Below are positions 25,082-37,667 of a stretch of DNA of 64,000 nt, one piece after another. Position numbers and translations under genes: made by a program. The notes under the pieces are model-generated. The model searched no databases and had not been told where the DNA came from. It worked only from the letters and a program-made list of their open reading frames with translations. Within the stretch, counting starts at the first letter, position 1, and the number at the start of each line of letters is the position of its first letter. This DNA comes from Eleginops maclovinus (taxonomy: Eukaryota; Chordata; Actinopteri; Perciformes; Eleginopidae), in contig NC_086350.1 in the NCBI RefSeq assembly GCF_036324505.1, positions 24,995,257-25,059,256 on the forward strand, read 5' to 3'.

Positions 25082-25286
25082 CACTGACAAAAACTGATAC
25101 ATTGACTTTAATTAAATGTAACAACATGTCAGATTTCACTTTACTGTATTAGGTTAGTTAAAAGCAATACTATTAGGTTTAAGTACAAAATATTAGTTTC
25201 AACTAAATACTTTTGCTTTCACCTAACCTAATACAATTATGTGGCTTTTCTGGACATAATACATTTAATTAAAGTTATTTTCAGTG
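25082..25286. mobile_element. foldback MITE, about 205 bp
   Basis: The two halves are complementary over nearly their full length. CACTGACAAAA at 25082 pairs with TTTTCAGTG ending at 25286, TTAATTAAATGT pairs with ACATTTAATTAA, and TGTATTAGGTTAG pairs with CCTAACCTAATACA. TA follows the right end. The structure suits a Tc1/mariner-type palindromic MITE. It has no coding capacity. Confidence 0.75.
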
Positions 25287-26405
<1,119 letters not shown>

Positions 26406-26797
26406 AAAGTACTGATCTAGCTGCTCCTGCAGATTAACAATGCGCTCCTCGCACTGCACTTTTACAAGTCTGAAGAAAGTGGCTTATCTCTCGCTTCATT
26501 TATTTCCTTTCTGATGGAAAGTTTTTTTTTTTATGACATTTAAAAAAGGTTTGACTAAATTGAGTTCTGCAGCTGAATTAAAAACAGAGCACAGAATCAG
26601 GGAGGAGAGGGGTAAGAAATGATGTGTTTGCAAACAAATAAAAATAATAATGTATATGTTATGTAGATTTGAAGAGCAATTCCACATGCCTTAATGCATC
26701 TAATAACTGTTATTCACAATGCATGAGTCATACATGCTTACACACTTCCAGAACCGCAATCACAAGAGCAAATAAGCAAGTGTTGACCTGTGTGTTT

Positions 26798-26800
<3 letters not shown>

Positions 26801-26855
<55 letters not shown>
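26801..26855. repeat. (TG)27 microsatellite
   Basis: An uninterrupted TG run of 55 bp. Confidence 0.97.
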
Positions 26856-26858
<3 letters not shown>

Positions 26859-27008
26859 ACACTGAGCACTGCAAATAGCCCCAGCAGCCTGCACCAGCTC
26901 ATTGCTTGAAATATCACACTATTAGCATCCAAGCAGCACTGCTTTAAATATCCCGGATAGAATCACTGGCGGCTTGCTCACAGGCTCAAGTTGGCAGAAC
27001 ATGTTGTA

Positions 27009-27009
<1 letters not shown>

Positions 27010-27063
<54 letters not shown>

Positions 27064-27076
27064 AACACACACACAG
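27010..27076. repeat. compound (CA)n(TA)n(CA)n microsatellite
   Basis: CA units flank a central alternating AT core of about 45 bp with a single ATAC interruption. The core is self-complementary. Confidence 0.93.
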
Positions 27077-27633
27077 TATGTTCTTTTCACAGTATCCTCA
27101 GTTGGAGTTGGAACAGAAACTTTAATTCCTGTAACATCACTGTTTGAATCACTGGAACCATTGGGAACCAGTAAATAGAGACAGATCATTCAGTACCGAT
27201 CATAAGAGAGCTAAGAGTCCTATCTTACCTAAGCCAATCTCCACTGTTTTGCCAATTTGACCAAATTATTCCTCATTTACTTTACTTACAACAGGAAATA
27301 CCCACCACCCACTCAAACCTGGTGAAGTGTTCTTACAACTCAACTGCACCAAATCAGTAAAAAAAAATTTCCTCCCAAATTTCCTCACCTGCTTTTTCAA
27401 GACATTTTTACTAAATATCGATGGCTCAAACGTAACCCCTCACACCCAGACCTGCAACAATGATATCATAATTGACCTCCCCCTCTCCTCTACCCTGTGC
27501 CACCCAAATCACCTAAACTGCTTTTTCTCCTGACTCCAAACCTCCCTCTATTTCCCTGCTGCCCGAATCACAAATTCACCAATAAACTTGAATGAGCAGA
27601 ATTCCACCAACCGCCTGCTCACTTCCACCCTCC

Positions 27634-27810
27634 CCGAGACCACATCACTCTGGTCCATCAAAACCTCCATTAGTTCCCAGTAAATACAGGATAGACCTCA
27701 AAATACTGCTCACCTACAAAGCCCTAAAGAAAGGACCCCCCTTCCCTTGTAACATCCACTGCCTCAGGCACAAATCGCAACCACAGGCCCTTAAAACCCC
27801 CCCTATTCAA
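27634..27810 (+). pseudogene. LINE reverse-transcriptase remnant
   Basis: The plus-strand frame carries YRIDLKILLTYKALKKGPP. This matches the C-terminal LPV-YRIDFKILLLTYKALNGLAP block found in many fish LINE ORFs. Upstream sequence (RPHHSGPSKPPLVPSK) is the degraded HITPVL--LHWLPV portion. No catalytic RT motifs survive and the boundaries are not visible. Confidence 0.6.
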
Positions 27811-29244
27811 ACTAGTTTTTCTTGCACAAACCAGTTCCCACACAGCCTAACTGGGACAGTCCATAATGCTTTCTATTGTATCTTTTCTTTGTATTTTGAG
27901 TTATTTACTATACTGCATCTTTTTCTTGTATGAAATGTTTTTGCAGAGTGAGATTGAGTCCCTAAAGAGGCCCTATGTAACTGAACCATATTATTAATTG
28001 TCTTTTTATATTGCTGTCTCACCGGACATGCTTGTGCCTAATGTAGATTGTTTTAACTAGAAAATTCCATATGGGAGGAAGTGGTTAATTTATTACAGTA
28101 TAAAAGGTTCCTGTGTAACTCTGAATAAGTTAATAACAAGCCTGATTGGCAAATATACTGTATGTGTAATGATTGCCCAGCAATAGTTCTTACACATGTA
28201 TTTATTCCATTTGTGGAGAAATATCTTGATCTCACATAGAGATGCTGTAACTTAGACTGAGATTTCCTCAGATCACCATTTTCCAATCCGATTTATTCCC
28301 GTCACTGCACATTCTGTCCTGCCATTATCCATCTTTTCCTCCTCCAGCTAAAGGTGAGACTTGCACACTCTCCCTCTCATTCCTCTGCTTTTCATGTCCC
28401 TGATTTCTAAAAATATTTCAGCCTTGTACATTTTGCTGCTGTCCTCACAGACAGGCTGAAGGAGCAGTAGTTCTTTTCAGGAATCATGCAGAGGAAATAA
28501 AAGATGGGAAAGCATTTCCTCTAAAGCTGCTGCCATAGTATAAAAAAGAAAAGAAAGCATGTTGTTTCACTTTCCAGTAGCCCAGACATATGAGGGTTTA
28601 TATGAGAGGAAAAGTGAGAAATTAGTAGAAACAGGCGTGTTGTCCAGAGCTTAAGTGTGGTAAACTACCAGCAAGGAGGATTCAGCACCCTGGACAGCAG
28701 CCATGTGTTGCTTTACAATACAAAATGATAAATGTGACTATACTCTCAGGACAGAGCGTATTTGCGTCTTTCCCTGATAGCTACAGGTCCAAGCAGCAGC
28801 ATTAGAGTCAAAGACATTCAAACAAGGACATTATCATCACAAGAGGAATAAACATTTGCCTGGAAGCTTTGAAATGGAGATGAGGTGTAGCGTGTTACCT
28901 CACTAAGGAGAGTCTCATGCCACTCAAGACAGGCACAGACACCCTCCTCTTTTAGATTTCACTCTTCTATATGAAGACTGACAGTGTTGCCATGATCTTG
29001 AGAGCGCAGTGCTTATTACAAAGGTCTACTTATTATGAGTGCATGATGAATCAGCAGTATTACTGTTGGGTTCCTTTGTGTATTTCTGCAACAAAAAAAA
29101 AAACAACCAGGGCAGAGCCAGGTAGTGACGGGAATTCCCCAGACTGGAAAGATAAATATGGGAGGGTAAACTGGAAAGCAGTGCTAGCCTCTTCCAACTT
29201 ACAATCACTGAGGGGCCCTTGAGCAAGGCCCTTTATACTAACTG
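27811..29244. other. ntrk3 intron, no recognised feature
   Basis: No exon or repeat is firmly identified in this stretch. Confidence 0.4.
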
Positions 29245-29720
29245 CTGCACTAATGCCCCTTTTCCGCCAAATTGGTTCCGGTTCAAGAACCATTCTTGTG
29301 CATTTGTGGTGCTTATCTGGATTGACTCTGTTGCACCACTTGTGTTTCCAGCGTTCAGAGCCCGAGTGGAGCTGCATCATTGCGTCATCATTGGCATCAT
29401 GACAAAAATCCTTCACACTGCCAACAACAATGGCAGATTTTAGTGAAGCGCTGCTCATGTTGCTCTTGCTTTGTCGAACCCATCTGGAAAGGCAAGGACC
29501 ACTTCAAAAGAGTCTACAGCGAGGTTCAATTGTTCGTCTTCAACTTCAACAACGATGACGCGAGAGAAAGACGTCATGTTCGATCGTCTAGTAGTGCTAG
29601 CTGTTGTTAGCCTCTGCTAACTTGCGGCATTTTGTTGTTGATCAGGTTAATCCCACCCCGCCTCCGACGTAAACATGACCTATTGGTTCGTATTGGTTGA
29701 TAGATTTGTGTTGCATTGGC
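29245..29720. repeat. possible MITE fragment with CCCCTTTTCC end
   Basis: The start (TGCCCCTTTTCCGCCAAATT, then GGTTCCGGTTCAAGAACC) resembles the terminal part of hAT-like MITEs that begin with GCCCCTTTTCC. The body is more GC-rich than its flanks, with paired ATTGCGTCATCATTGGCATC words. No matching right terminus or target duplication was found. Confidence 0.35.
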
Positions 29721-30228
29721 AGCAGCAAGGAGTCAATGTGGGCAGGGAAATCCCTACAATGACAGCTTTCTCCTGGATTAAAATCTGAATTTAAAATTCT
29801 ATAAAATAAAAAAAAGGACCCATGAGTTTAATAGTCTTATGGAGTCTGGTGGTTTTTGTCCTGATGCTGGTGAACCGCCTGCCAAACGGCAGCAGACGAA
29901 ACGGTCTGTTGCTGGGGTGATGGAGGCAATGCATTAATTAAATTGTACAGTGCATGATCAACTTCCTTTTTGCTAGTTAAACACTTTGACACTGCGTTGG
30001 TGTACAATAGGGCATTTGTGTTTGATAGATATCTTTTTTGAATCAGATTCAGCCCTGAAGACAACCTTAACTACACTGCTCTTAAAATATGTGTTAGTGC
30101 TAATTTAGACCTAACAGAGACCTCTTGTGATGACATCACACGCGGGCGACGCCACTATCTTCAGTGTCATCACCCACAACGACAGGTCACTTGTGTATGA
30201 GACAAGTAAAGAACAATAGCCAACTTAC

Positions 30229-30300
30229 AGTTCGAAGAGCTGCAGGTGTTCAAAGATCTGCCAGGACAGGGTGGTCAGCATTTGGTTGTTGGACAGGTTT
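30229..30300 (-). CDS. ntrk3: TrkC receptor exon: leucine-rich repeat 3
   Basis: This 72-nt exon is phase 2 at both ends, with a CCTCAG acceptor (AG at 30301-30302) and a GTAAG donor (30224-30228). It encodes NLSNNQMLTTLSWQIFEHLQ and then LFE, the third LRR of the extracellular domain. The shared codons make Ile at the start and Leu at the end, giving YINLSNN and LFELHLEE across the junctions. TLSW and LTTL are TrkC-specific. As I recall, mammalian TrkC has SSNRLTTLSW here, one residue shorter, so this copy has a one-codon insertion. NLS is a glycosylation sequon. Large introns flank it: 15.3 kb downstream and 19.4 kb upstream. Confidence 0.95.
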
Positions 30301-30373
30301 CTGAGGGAGAGAATGAGAAGGAGACACGTTAAGAGAAAATTCGCTGATAGCCAAAGCTCATAGTGGTTGGGCT

Positions 30374-30668
30374 TTAATGGACTGCATTTATATTAAAAAA
30401 TGGTAAATGGACTGCATTTACATTTTCCAGTCTTTACGACCCCTTAAATCGCTTTACATACATTCACACAGATCAATTCCGGATTAATATTATTTTCTTT
30501 TTTGGGGGGAAACCAGTGCCTATATTGTCAGGTGGATAAGAATGGGGGAGACAGAAAGGATGACACACAGCACATGGTCCTGAGCCGGATTCAACCCGGG
30601 TCCTCATCATGGGGACCAAGCCACAGTAAATAGGCCGCCAGCTCTTCCAGCTGAGCTATACGGATGCC
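30374..30668 (-). mobile_element. tRNA-derived SINE
   Basis: On the minus strand the element opens GGCATCCGTATAGCTCAGCT, with TAGCTCAGCTGG as A box and GGGTTGAATCCG as B box about 60 nt later. It ends in TAAATGCAGTCCATTTACCA. A second copy of the same layout lies at 42548-42742, and a tail-only fragment lies near 38447-38490. It sits just 70 bp upstream of the LRR3 exon. Confidence 0.65.
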
Positions 30669-31095
30669 TGGCTTAAGTATCTCGATACACGGACATGTTG
30701 AATGCAGAGGCTGAGCTCGACCCCAAAACCTACCAATTGGCATTCAAGCACATTACTATCAGCCTTTTGTCAATAAATATCTGCCAATGTTTCATTTGAA
30801 TTCGTGAGGGTTTCCATTTTGAGTGACACCACCTACATATCACCTACAGCAGGACGGAGAGACAAGAACTGGAGGAGTCAGTACACACACATGCCCGCAC
30901 ACACAGCAGCGTGTAAACTTTACACAGTTATGACACTTCCCCTGTAACCCCTTCCGACATACGGTAACTAACACACTACAGAAACACAGGTGTCCATCTC
31001 TCTGGCAACATAAAGCCAACTATAAAGAGGTGCTTAGGGGGGTGTGAGATGCCCACTGGAATCCAAATCACATCATTATTATCAAATCAAATATG

Positions 31096-31096
<1 letters not shown>
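30669..31096. other. ntrk3 intron, no recognised feature
   Basis: Short intronic stretch between a SINE and a TG array. I recognise nothing in it. Confidence 0.4.

Positions 31097-31137
<41 letters not shown>
31097..31137. repeat. (TG)20 microsatellite
   Basis: An uninterrupted TG run of about 40 bp. Confidence 0.95.
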
Positions 31138-31139
<2 letters not shown>

Positions 31140-31445
31140 CATAATATACAGTTTACCTGATGGTTTGATGATATTACGGTCTCCAGTTTATACAGAAACA
31201 ATTTTTACAGAATATGTAAGTATTTCAAGATTAGATTTCCAATCGACATAATGGAAAAGTGTTAATATGTTATCTTCCATAAACACCTTATATGTTATTA
31301 CAAAACCGTCAATGGCCAATAGTCGTGTCAACTCACTACAAATGCAGGTTTTTATAAATAAAAACTGACTGAAAAATGTAAGTGACTGAAAAATGAATTT
31401 CTCATTTCACAGGCATTGTTTGAATAGAGTTGTTTAAGTTTAAGC

Positions 31446-32737
31446 CAGTGTTAATTTTGTCAAGGAAAACTATGACGAAAATGTTCGTCAACAACCTTTT
31501 TTACATGACTAAGACGAGACGATGACGAGCTAAAAATAGATTTTTGATAATAAAAACTATGATTTAGTTTTCGTTGACGAGACAAGACGGGACTAAAGTG
31601 TTTATGGTGGACTATCGAACATTCAAAATGCAGGATATTTAATTTTCCCCAAATTCTTCGTCTTCTCTGTGAAAATGCATCCCTGTCATTGGTTGAATTA
31701 GTTGGCATTCTGGGAATCTGCACACGTCACTCACATCCCTCAGCTACAAGTGATGATGTCCAAACTGTGAGAAAATAACAAGATGATGGCTTCAGCGCAA
31801 AAAGGCTTTGGTTGGAAAAAAAAGACTAGATATATGGACATATTTTCTTTATGAAAGGAAGACACACTGCACTGTTACTGCGGGAGAAGGAGAGAAAACA
31901 TGTGGCTACAAATTAGTTGGGAAGAATACGACCAACCTGAAGAGACACTTGAAGGCGCACCATCCTGCTATTTAGGCCACGGTACGTTAGCTAACTGTAA
32001 ACTGTAACGATACATGATAGGTACAGCTAACTAAGCATATCAATTCACTAACGTTAAGTCAATATTACTGGGCAGTCAGCAACTAGTGGCACATTTGCTA
32101 GCTAGCAATGTTGGTTTAGCCTTTCTTGCAAAAAGGTTTTCAGTTGGCGGTAGCAAAGGAATGAGCCTGGCTTCCAGGCTAATGTTGGCTGGGCTTGCAT
32201 TGCAGTAAGTATCCAGTCACACTGCAGTCAGTTGTTTCTCTAAGGCCAGGTAGGCATATACTGTATAATAGGCTAGTTGTATTGTTATAACATAATTTGA
32301 ATCTTCTAAATCTAAACTTGATATAATTGACATACTATATTTTAATGATAATATTATTATATTAGTATACATAGATAGTATGCACCTTAGCGGATCAGCA
32401 AGGACAGCACAGCAGTATCGCATCAATGTGAGAGTCTAGAGATATCCCACTAACTAAGGAAAGGAATCCAGATATTACACAAGTAAAGTGTTAAGAGAGT
32501 GAAATGTTGCTTTACCAATTTCAACACTTGATACTGTCACCTTGATAACCAATTTCAGATACCTGTATTTGCCTAACTGAATAAGTTTAAAGAGAGAGAA
32601 CATTTTGACTAAAACTTTCTGAGTTGTCGAGACTAAAACTATGAAGGATCAAAAGGACTAAAATGTGACTAAAACTAATAACCATTTTTGTCTAAAGACT
32701 AAGACTAAATCTAATATAGCTGCCAAAATGAACACTG
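31446..32737 (+). mobile_element. hAT transposon, nonautonomous, second family
   Basis: The element is 1292 bp and starts CAGTGTTAATTTTG and ends CAAAATGAACACTG, so the termini are inverted repeats with one mismatch. An exact 8-bp duplication, GTTTAAGC, flanks it at 31438-31445 and 32738-32745. Subterminal GACTAAAACT-type words are repeated at both ends. The interior carries only a BED zinc-finger remnant. Its termini differ completely from those of the hAT at 15795, so the two are separate families. Confidence 0.92.
31823..31975 (+). pseudogene. BED zinc-finger remnant of a hAT transposase
   Basis: An open 50-codon segment reads DIWTYFLYERKTHCTVT, then ACGYKLV-like CGYKLVGKNTTNLKRHLK, then AHHP. 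It has the Cys, Cys and HLKxHH pattern of a BED finger. The nearest upstream ATG-led segment (MASAQKGFGW, about 31786) is in another frame, so the N-terminus is frameshifted. The frame ends TAG right after the finger and no catalytic domain follows within the element. Confidence 0.7.
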
Positions 32738-32745
32738 GTTTAAGC

Positions 32746-33884
32746 AGCATCTTATCAAGTCATGAAACAAGCAGCAACACACGCAGACACCACTGACTGT
32801 ATCAAAGAGATGTAGACTTGTTGACGTCACAAATAGTTTCATCTTGTTAGTCAAGCCACCGCAAAACTCCAGCTGATGTAAAAATACATATTGTTAGTTG
32901 CACTTGGGCAGAACGCTAGCAGCTAGGAACAACATCTAGAAACTAGCAACTGGGAACATCAGACAGCACCTACTTGTCACTAAAAGAGGCAATGCTGCTT
33001 AAAATGTGAAACTTTAGGCCATTTCAAGAATCCAGTAGAAAACATCCATTGGTTGTTTGTTGAGGGTGCCCATGGGACGCCAACTCCAGGGTCGCCTACA
33101 AAAATATGTTGCACCGCACTATAAAATTGATTCCCTTTTGGAGCCAGCCTCAAGTGGCCATTCAAAGAATTGCAGTCATTGGCACTTTGTTCGGCCCTGA
33201 AGGTCGCTACTTGATTCAGAGGAGAATCTGCTAGATGTTCCCCTCTTCATCTGAGCTGTTCTTTGGTGACACTCAATTAGAAAGTTGTTATTGATTGCTA
33301 ACCTGTTTTTAGCCAAGAGGTCAGAGAGTGGAGTTGGGCCAGAGGAAGACAGGGACGGCCAGAAATAGAAAAAAGTCAAAAACTAAGCGAGGAGAGGACG
33401 ACAAATGAGGTGAAGGAGGTGAGACTGATGATGAGAATGAGAAAGAGACTCACGGGGGAACAACAACAGGGACGTGTGGTTTCTTTCCACAGTCACCTTC
33501 AAGAGATGCGTACACACACACGAAAACAGTGACTAATTGTCTCTCAAAACAAGTAAATCATAGGGAGACAAGAATGAATGTCCTTTGTGTTTACGGGATG
33601 ATACAGCTGTCCAAAATAATTTCTTTAACTTCATCTGACGTTCATTTTGAGTGTTTCATTCTTTATACTTACTTTAGTTCTACTACTTTAGTATTCTACA
33701 TATGTCAGTACAGTTGAAGTTTCTTTGAGTTAAAGAGCCTGAGTTTTTTGAAGAAGTAGCCAATGCTAACGTAGCCTGTTGCTCACAAGCTAAGGCTAAG
33801 TAAGTAGCTAACCTGGCAGGAGATGAAGAATAACATGCTCGGTTTTTCTCCCTCTATTCACATGTATTAGTATATGACATTTTA
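32746..33884. other. ntrk3 intron, no recognised feature
   Basis: Intronic sequence. The small open frames here show no recognisable domains. Confidence 0.4.
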
Positions 33885-34330
33885 GAAGTGTAGGGTTTTC
33901 TTTGTGTCTTGTCTTGTTTGACTTCCCGCCTTTGTAATTGTTTGCCCTGATTCTTTCCACCTGTGTGTGATATCCTTGATGCGCTTATGTCTTTCCGTGC
34001 CCTCTCAAGCTGCGTCTTGTTAGTCCTGTGCCTGTTTTTTTTTGTCAGTCCGTTGTGCTTCTATCCCCCATTGATGTTTCATGCCACCATTGTCTTCCCA
34101 GGTAAGTTCCAGCTTCCCAAGTTGCCTGTGTCTCGAATGTTCCTCTATCTTCCTGGTTTGTCCCTAGTTTGTTTGCTGTTATCCCTTTTGTCTTACCTTG
34201 ACCGCTTTTTTTAGTTTGGTGTTTTTGTTACCAGTTTTTACTTAATAAAGCTTGTTTTGGGTTTTTCATTCCTGCCTCTCCATTTTTTTGCACTGCTTTG
34301 GGTCCTGATTTACTTAAACTTGTGACAAAT
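33885..34330 (+). repeat. interspersed repeat with polyadenylation signal, class unresolved
   Basis: T-rich sequence with TTCCCGCCTTTG, TTCTTTCCACCTGTGTG and, near the end, TTAATAAAGCTTG followed by CTGCCTCTCC, TTTGGGTCCTG and CTTGTGACA. This arrangement is common at LTR or LINE 3' ends in fish genomes. I could not find matching termini or a target duplication, so solo LTR versus LINE tail is undecided. The 34-residue-plus open frames across it are not called. Confidence 0.4.
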
Positions 34331-35477
34331 GTGATGTGTGCACATATCAATAGCTGTGTCTAAGAGAGTAGAGGTCTTAAAGAAATATTGAGAACTACTT
34401 TTGTCATTCATGCCTTCAGTATTACAAAGAAACACAACCAGAAATAAGTTCAGCTAGGTCCGGTACATTAGGGGGGAACATGCAGGTTGCTTCTTTATGC
34501 AATGTGCAAGACATAACACCCAAATGTGAGGTTTTGCTGGTTGTTCACTTAGTGGCTCTTCTCCATGTACTGCCACAGTGCAACACAGCAAACGGCTTAC
34601 ACACTGTCAGTTCAGGGAGCGCATGACTGTAGTTTCAAATCAATGCAACAACGACTCACAGGCCTTTGATGGCTCTAAGGGCCCTTGGGCTCCTTGGTGC
34701 TATAAGCTCAGCTGTACTGCACACTACTCATTTTACTCAGAAAGGGACTTACAGCACAACATGATGAAAGTCTTGGCTGCAGAGTTCAACAGCAAATATT
34801 TCTTTTGTGATTTCAGATTTAGTTTCTGCAGAGTTGTGCAGAAGTTTATCCCATTATTTTACCATGCCGTGTTCGAGCATCAGAAGATCACAACCTAGTT
34901 TCATAACTACAGTGTAAATCACAGATCATTCGCCTGGTACAGAATCCTTTAAGTATGCGGGAGTAAAAAAACATCCATCCCTCCAAACCAACTGTCGAAA
35001 AAATACATATTTAACTGGGCCAGATGGTTTCAGAATAATTACCAACTCATACAGATAAATAGATGTAACTCAAGGATGAGACTTCAGAATGTAAAAGGGT
35101 TTACTGTAGATCTGGTGTGAGTGCAGCTGATTAAAAAGACTAAATCATCAGTTAAATACTAATTCTGAATCCTATCTCGATGTCTGCTATGGCTCCTCTC
35201 ACACTTCTTTTCTTTGGCCACACAACACTAATAAACTAACTTAAGAGCTCACAGAGACACACAGGATGTGCACTGGTTTCAATCCATCTTCCCCCAAAGC
35301 CATTAGCTTGGTCCAAATGTTGGTTTCTAACCCTCTCCTACCCAGCATCTCCTCGGAAACCTCAGAATGTACATACACTAAAAGTAAATGTTTTACTTTT
35401 TGACAAGTCCAACACACAGAGTTCCAGCTCTTACTAACTGGCTGAACCGCTAAAACACTTATTCCTGTATGTGTTTA
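34331..35477. other. ntrk3 intron, no recognised feature
   Basis: Intronic sequence. The plus-strand open frame at 34578-34898 has no recognised homology. Confidence 0.4.
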
Positions 35478-35481
35478 CTAA

Positions 35482-35865
35482 AGAGGCCCTTTTATGCTTT
35501 TATTCCTCTTCTTGTAGTGTGTTATATAGGTTTTTGTGCATGTAAATGGTCTAAGAAGGCCAACATCCCAACGTTTCTCTCCAACACACTGACACCTGCC
35601 TGAAATGCCTCCATTTTACTCCCTTGTTACACTTGTGCTTCTATTGGCTAGAGCTCAAACATCTCTTAGTGAGCTATCACAACAGAGCCGGTCAGCTAAC
35701 CAATCCGAGCAGACCAGTGCTCTTGATTCAGACAGAGGGTGAAAAGGTACAGGCACTATTAGAGAAATAAAGAGCTTTTTGAACATTAAAGCATGGAGAC
35801 ATGTCCCAATAGAGACACTAAATACAAATATGAACCTGAGTGAAAATGAGTATTATAGGGCCCAT
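35482..35865. mobile_element. TTAA-flanked MITE (family A), long form
   Basis: The left flank is CTAA (one mismatch to TTAA) then AGAGGCCCTTTTATG. The right end is TATTATAGGGCCCAT then TTAA (35866-35869). The left arm has TAGTGTGTTATATAGG and TTTTTGTGCATGTAAATGG. The right arm has AATAAAGAGCTTTTTGAACA and GGAGACATGTCCC. Length is about 384 bp with no ORF. Confidence 0.8.
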
Positions 35866-35938
35866 TTAAACTTTCAACACTCACTTGTAATGGAATTTTT
35901 GAGGGTTGAGAAGCTACATGGATATAGATGTTTGGGGA

Positions 35939-36103
35939 GGCTGTAGTTTACTGATTTAGTGTGCTGATCTTTGGATCAGGGGAGCACTGGTTCAATCCCC
36001 ACTGCAGTCAGCATGCCGCTGTGTCCCTGGGCTAGACACTTTACCCCGATGTTTGTAATTCGCTTTGGATAAAAGCGTCTCATGAGTGACATGTAATGTA
36101 ATG
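35939..36103 (+). mobile_element. V-SINE-like tRNA-derived SINE
   Basis: It starts GGCTGTAGTTTACTGATTTA (tRNA-like head), with TGCTGATCTTTGGATCAGGG and a B box in GGTTCAATCCCC. The central GTGTCCCTGGGCTAGACACTT block is typical of vertebrate V-SINEs. It ends GGATAAAAGCGTCT and then ATGTAATGTAATG, the short tandem 3' tail. Confidence 0.75.
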
Positions 36104-36658
36104 TGTGTCTTGCAGTATGTTACCAATGTCAGTTTGCTTGAGATGTGCAAACCGTGTATTTACTCAAACCATATGGTAATGTGTTAAAGTCTATTATCCA
36201 TTACTATGTCCAATGTATCAATTTGATGGTAATGAGTCCAGAGCAAATGTCCTTACAGGGACGATAAAATACATTGCTTCCCATCATCACTAACAGCAGT
36301 TATGGTATTTATGATCCTGATCACTGTGTCCACATCACGCAGGTCAGAGCAGCACTGAGATAACATTATGCAGAGTGGGTTATCTGTGGTTTATCAAATG
36401 TCAGTTGTGTAGTTAAAGTGCCAGTATGCATGTTCACAACAGGATTAAACACTGAGTTATGAGCAAACACACCCACACACACACAAACACACACAGTCTC
36501 TCCCGAGGGTTAAGAGCAAACATGTTTCGATATCAGCTGTGAAGAATGAATCATGTGTTCGGGGGTTGTATGGTCCCAGAGGTCTGGACTCTGGGAGGTT
36601 TGGATGCTCGTAAATCAAGTCCAAATGCATGTTACTAAAGACACAGGTGACCCTCACA

Positions 36659-36660
<2 letters not shown>
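36104..36660. other. ntrk3 intron, no recognised feature
   Basis: Intronic sequence leading into the CA-repeat cluster. Nothing is recognised in it. Confidence 0.4.

Positions 36661-36746
<86 letters not shown>
36661..36746. repeat. (CA)43 microsatellite
   Basis: An uninterrupted CA run of about 86 bp, first of four arrays in 750 bp. Confidence 0.97.
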
Positions 36747-36749
<3 letters not shown>

Positions 36750-36789
36750 TGCGAGACTAGTGCAGCTCAAAGTGATGCTATACACTGAA

Positions 36790-36813
36790 CACACACACAC
36801 ACACACACACACA
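36790..36813. repeat. (CA)12 microsatellite
   Basis: A short CA run, second of the cluster. Confidence 0.95.
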
Positions 36814-36915
36814 CCAATGCATCCTTTGGAAAGGTCAACCTCACTACAATGAGGTAGAATAGGGTTGCCTAATATTTAAAACACTGCACACGCACACTCA
36901 ACAAATGGGTGACAA

Positions 36916-36918
<3 letters not shown>

Positions 36919-36997
<79 letters not shown>
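36919..36997. repeat. (TG)39 microsatellite
   Basis: A TG run in the opposite sense to its three neighbours. Confidence 0.97.
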
Positions 36998-37000
<3 letters not shown>

Positions 37001-37173
37001 ATAACAATTTAGAATGGGGAAAATGAGTCATGACCATGAGAAGGTCAGGGGCTGTGTGTGTGTTTATCTTGTTTACATGGATTGGTGTATTTGTGAGAGT
37101 GCACAGGTGAGTGTCGTGTGCATAAATGTAAATGTGTGTGTTGGTATCCTACAGCCTGTGAAGGTTAAAGTGG

Positions 37174-37368
<195 letters not shown>

Positions 37369-37507
37369 TATATAATATCATGAGGCAGCGTACAGTAAGA
37401 GGTTGGATTTCCTCAGAGACGGTTTTATTGAACTTGATTTTTAAGGTGATAGTTTCAGAGCTGTTTCAGAGGCGCTAAGTTCTGGACCTCACAATACATA
37501 GATTTAA

Positions 37508-37661
37508 AGAGGTCTTAATATCCTGAAAGAGTGAAAGAGGTGCTGCAGCACAGGCAAAGTATGAGAAAAATAAAGAGCTTTTTGAACATAAAAGCATGGA
37601 GACATGTCCCAGGAGAGCCACAATACTAATATAAACCTGAAAATGAGCACAATAGGGACCC
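37508..37661. mobile_element. TTAA-flanked MITE (family A), short form
   Basis: TTAA occurs at 37504-37507 and 37662-37665. The ends are AGAGGTCTTAATATC and CACAATAGGGACCC. At 154 bp it keeps the right-arm block TGCTGCAGCACAGGCAAAGT and AAATAAAGAGCTTTTTGAAC but lacks the left arm, so it is an internal deletion of the long form at 35482. Confidence 0.85.
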
Positions 37662-37667
37662 TTAAAA

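Noticed and set aside
33885..34330. Solo LTR call
   Set aside because: The polyadenylation signal and LTR-like composition are present, but no TG/CA termini with a matching 4-6 bp duplication were found, so it is left as an unresolved repeat.
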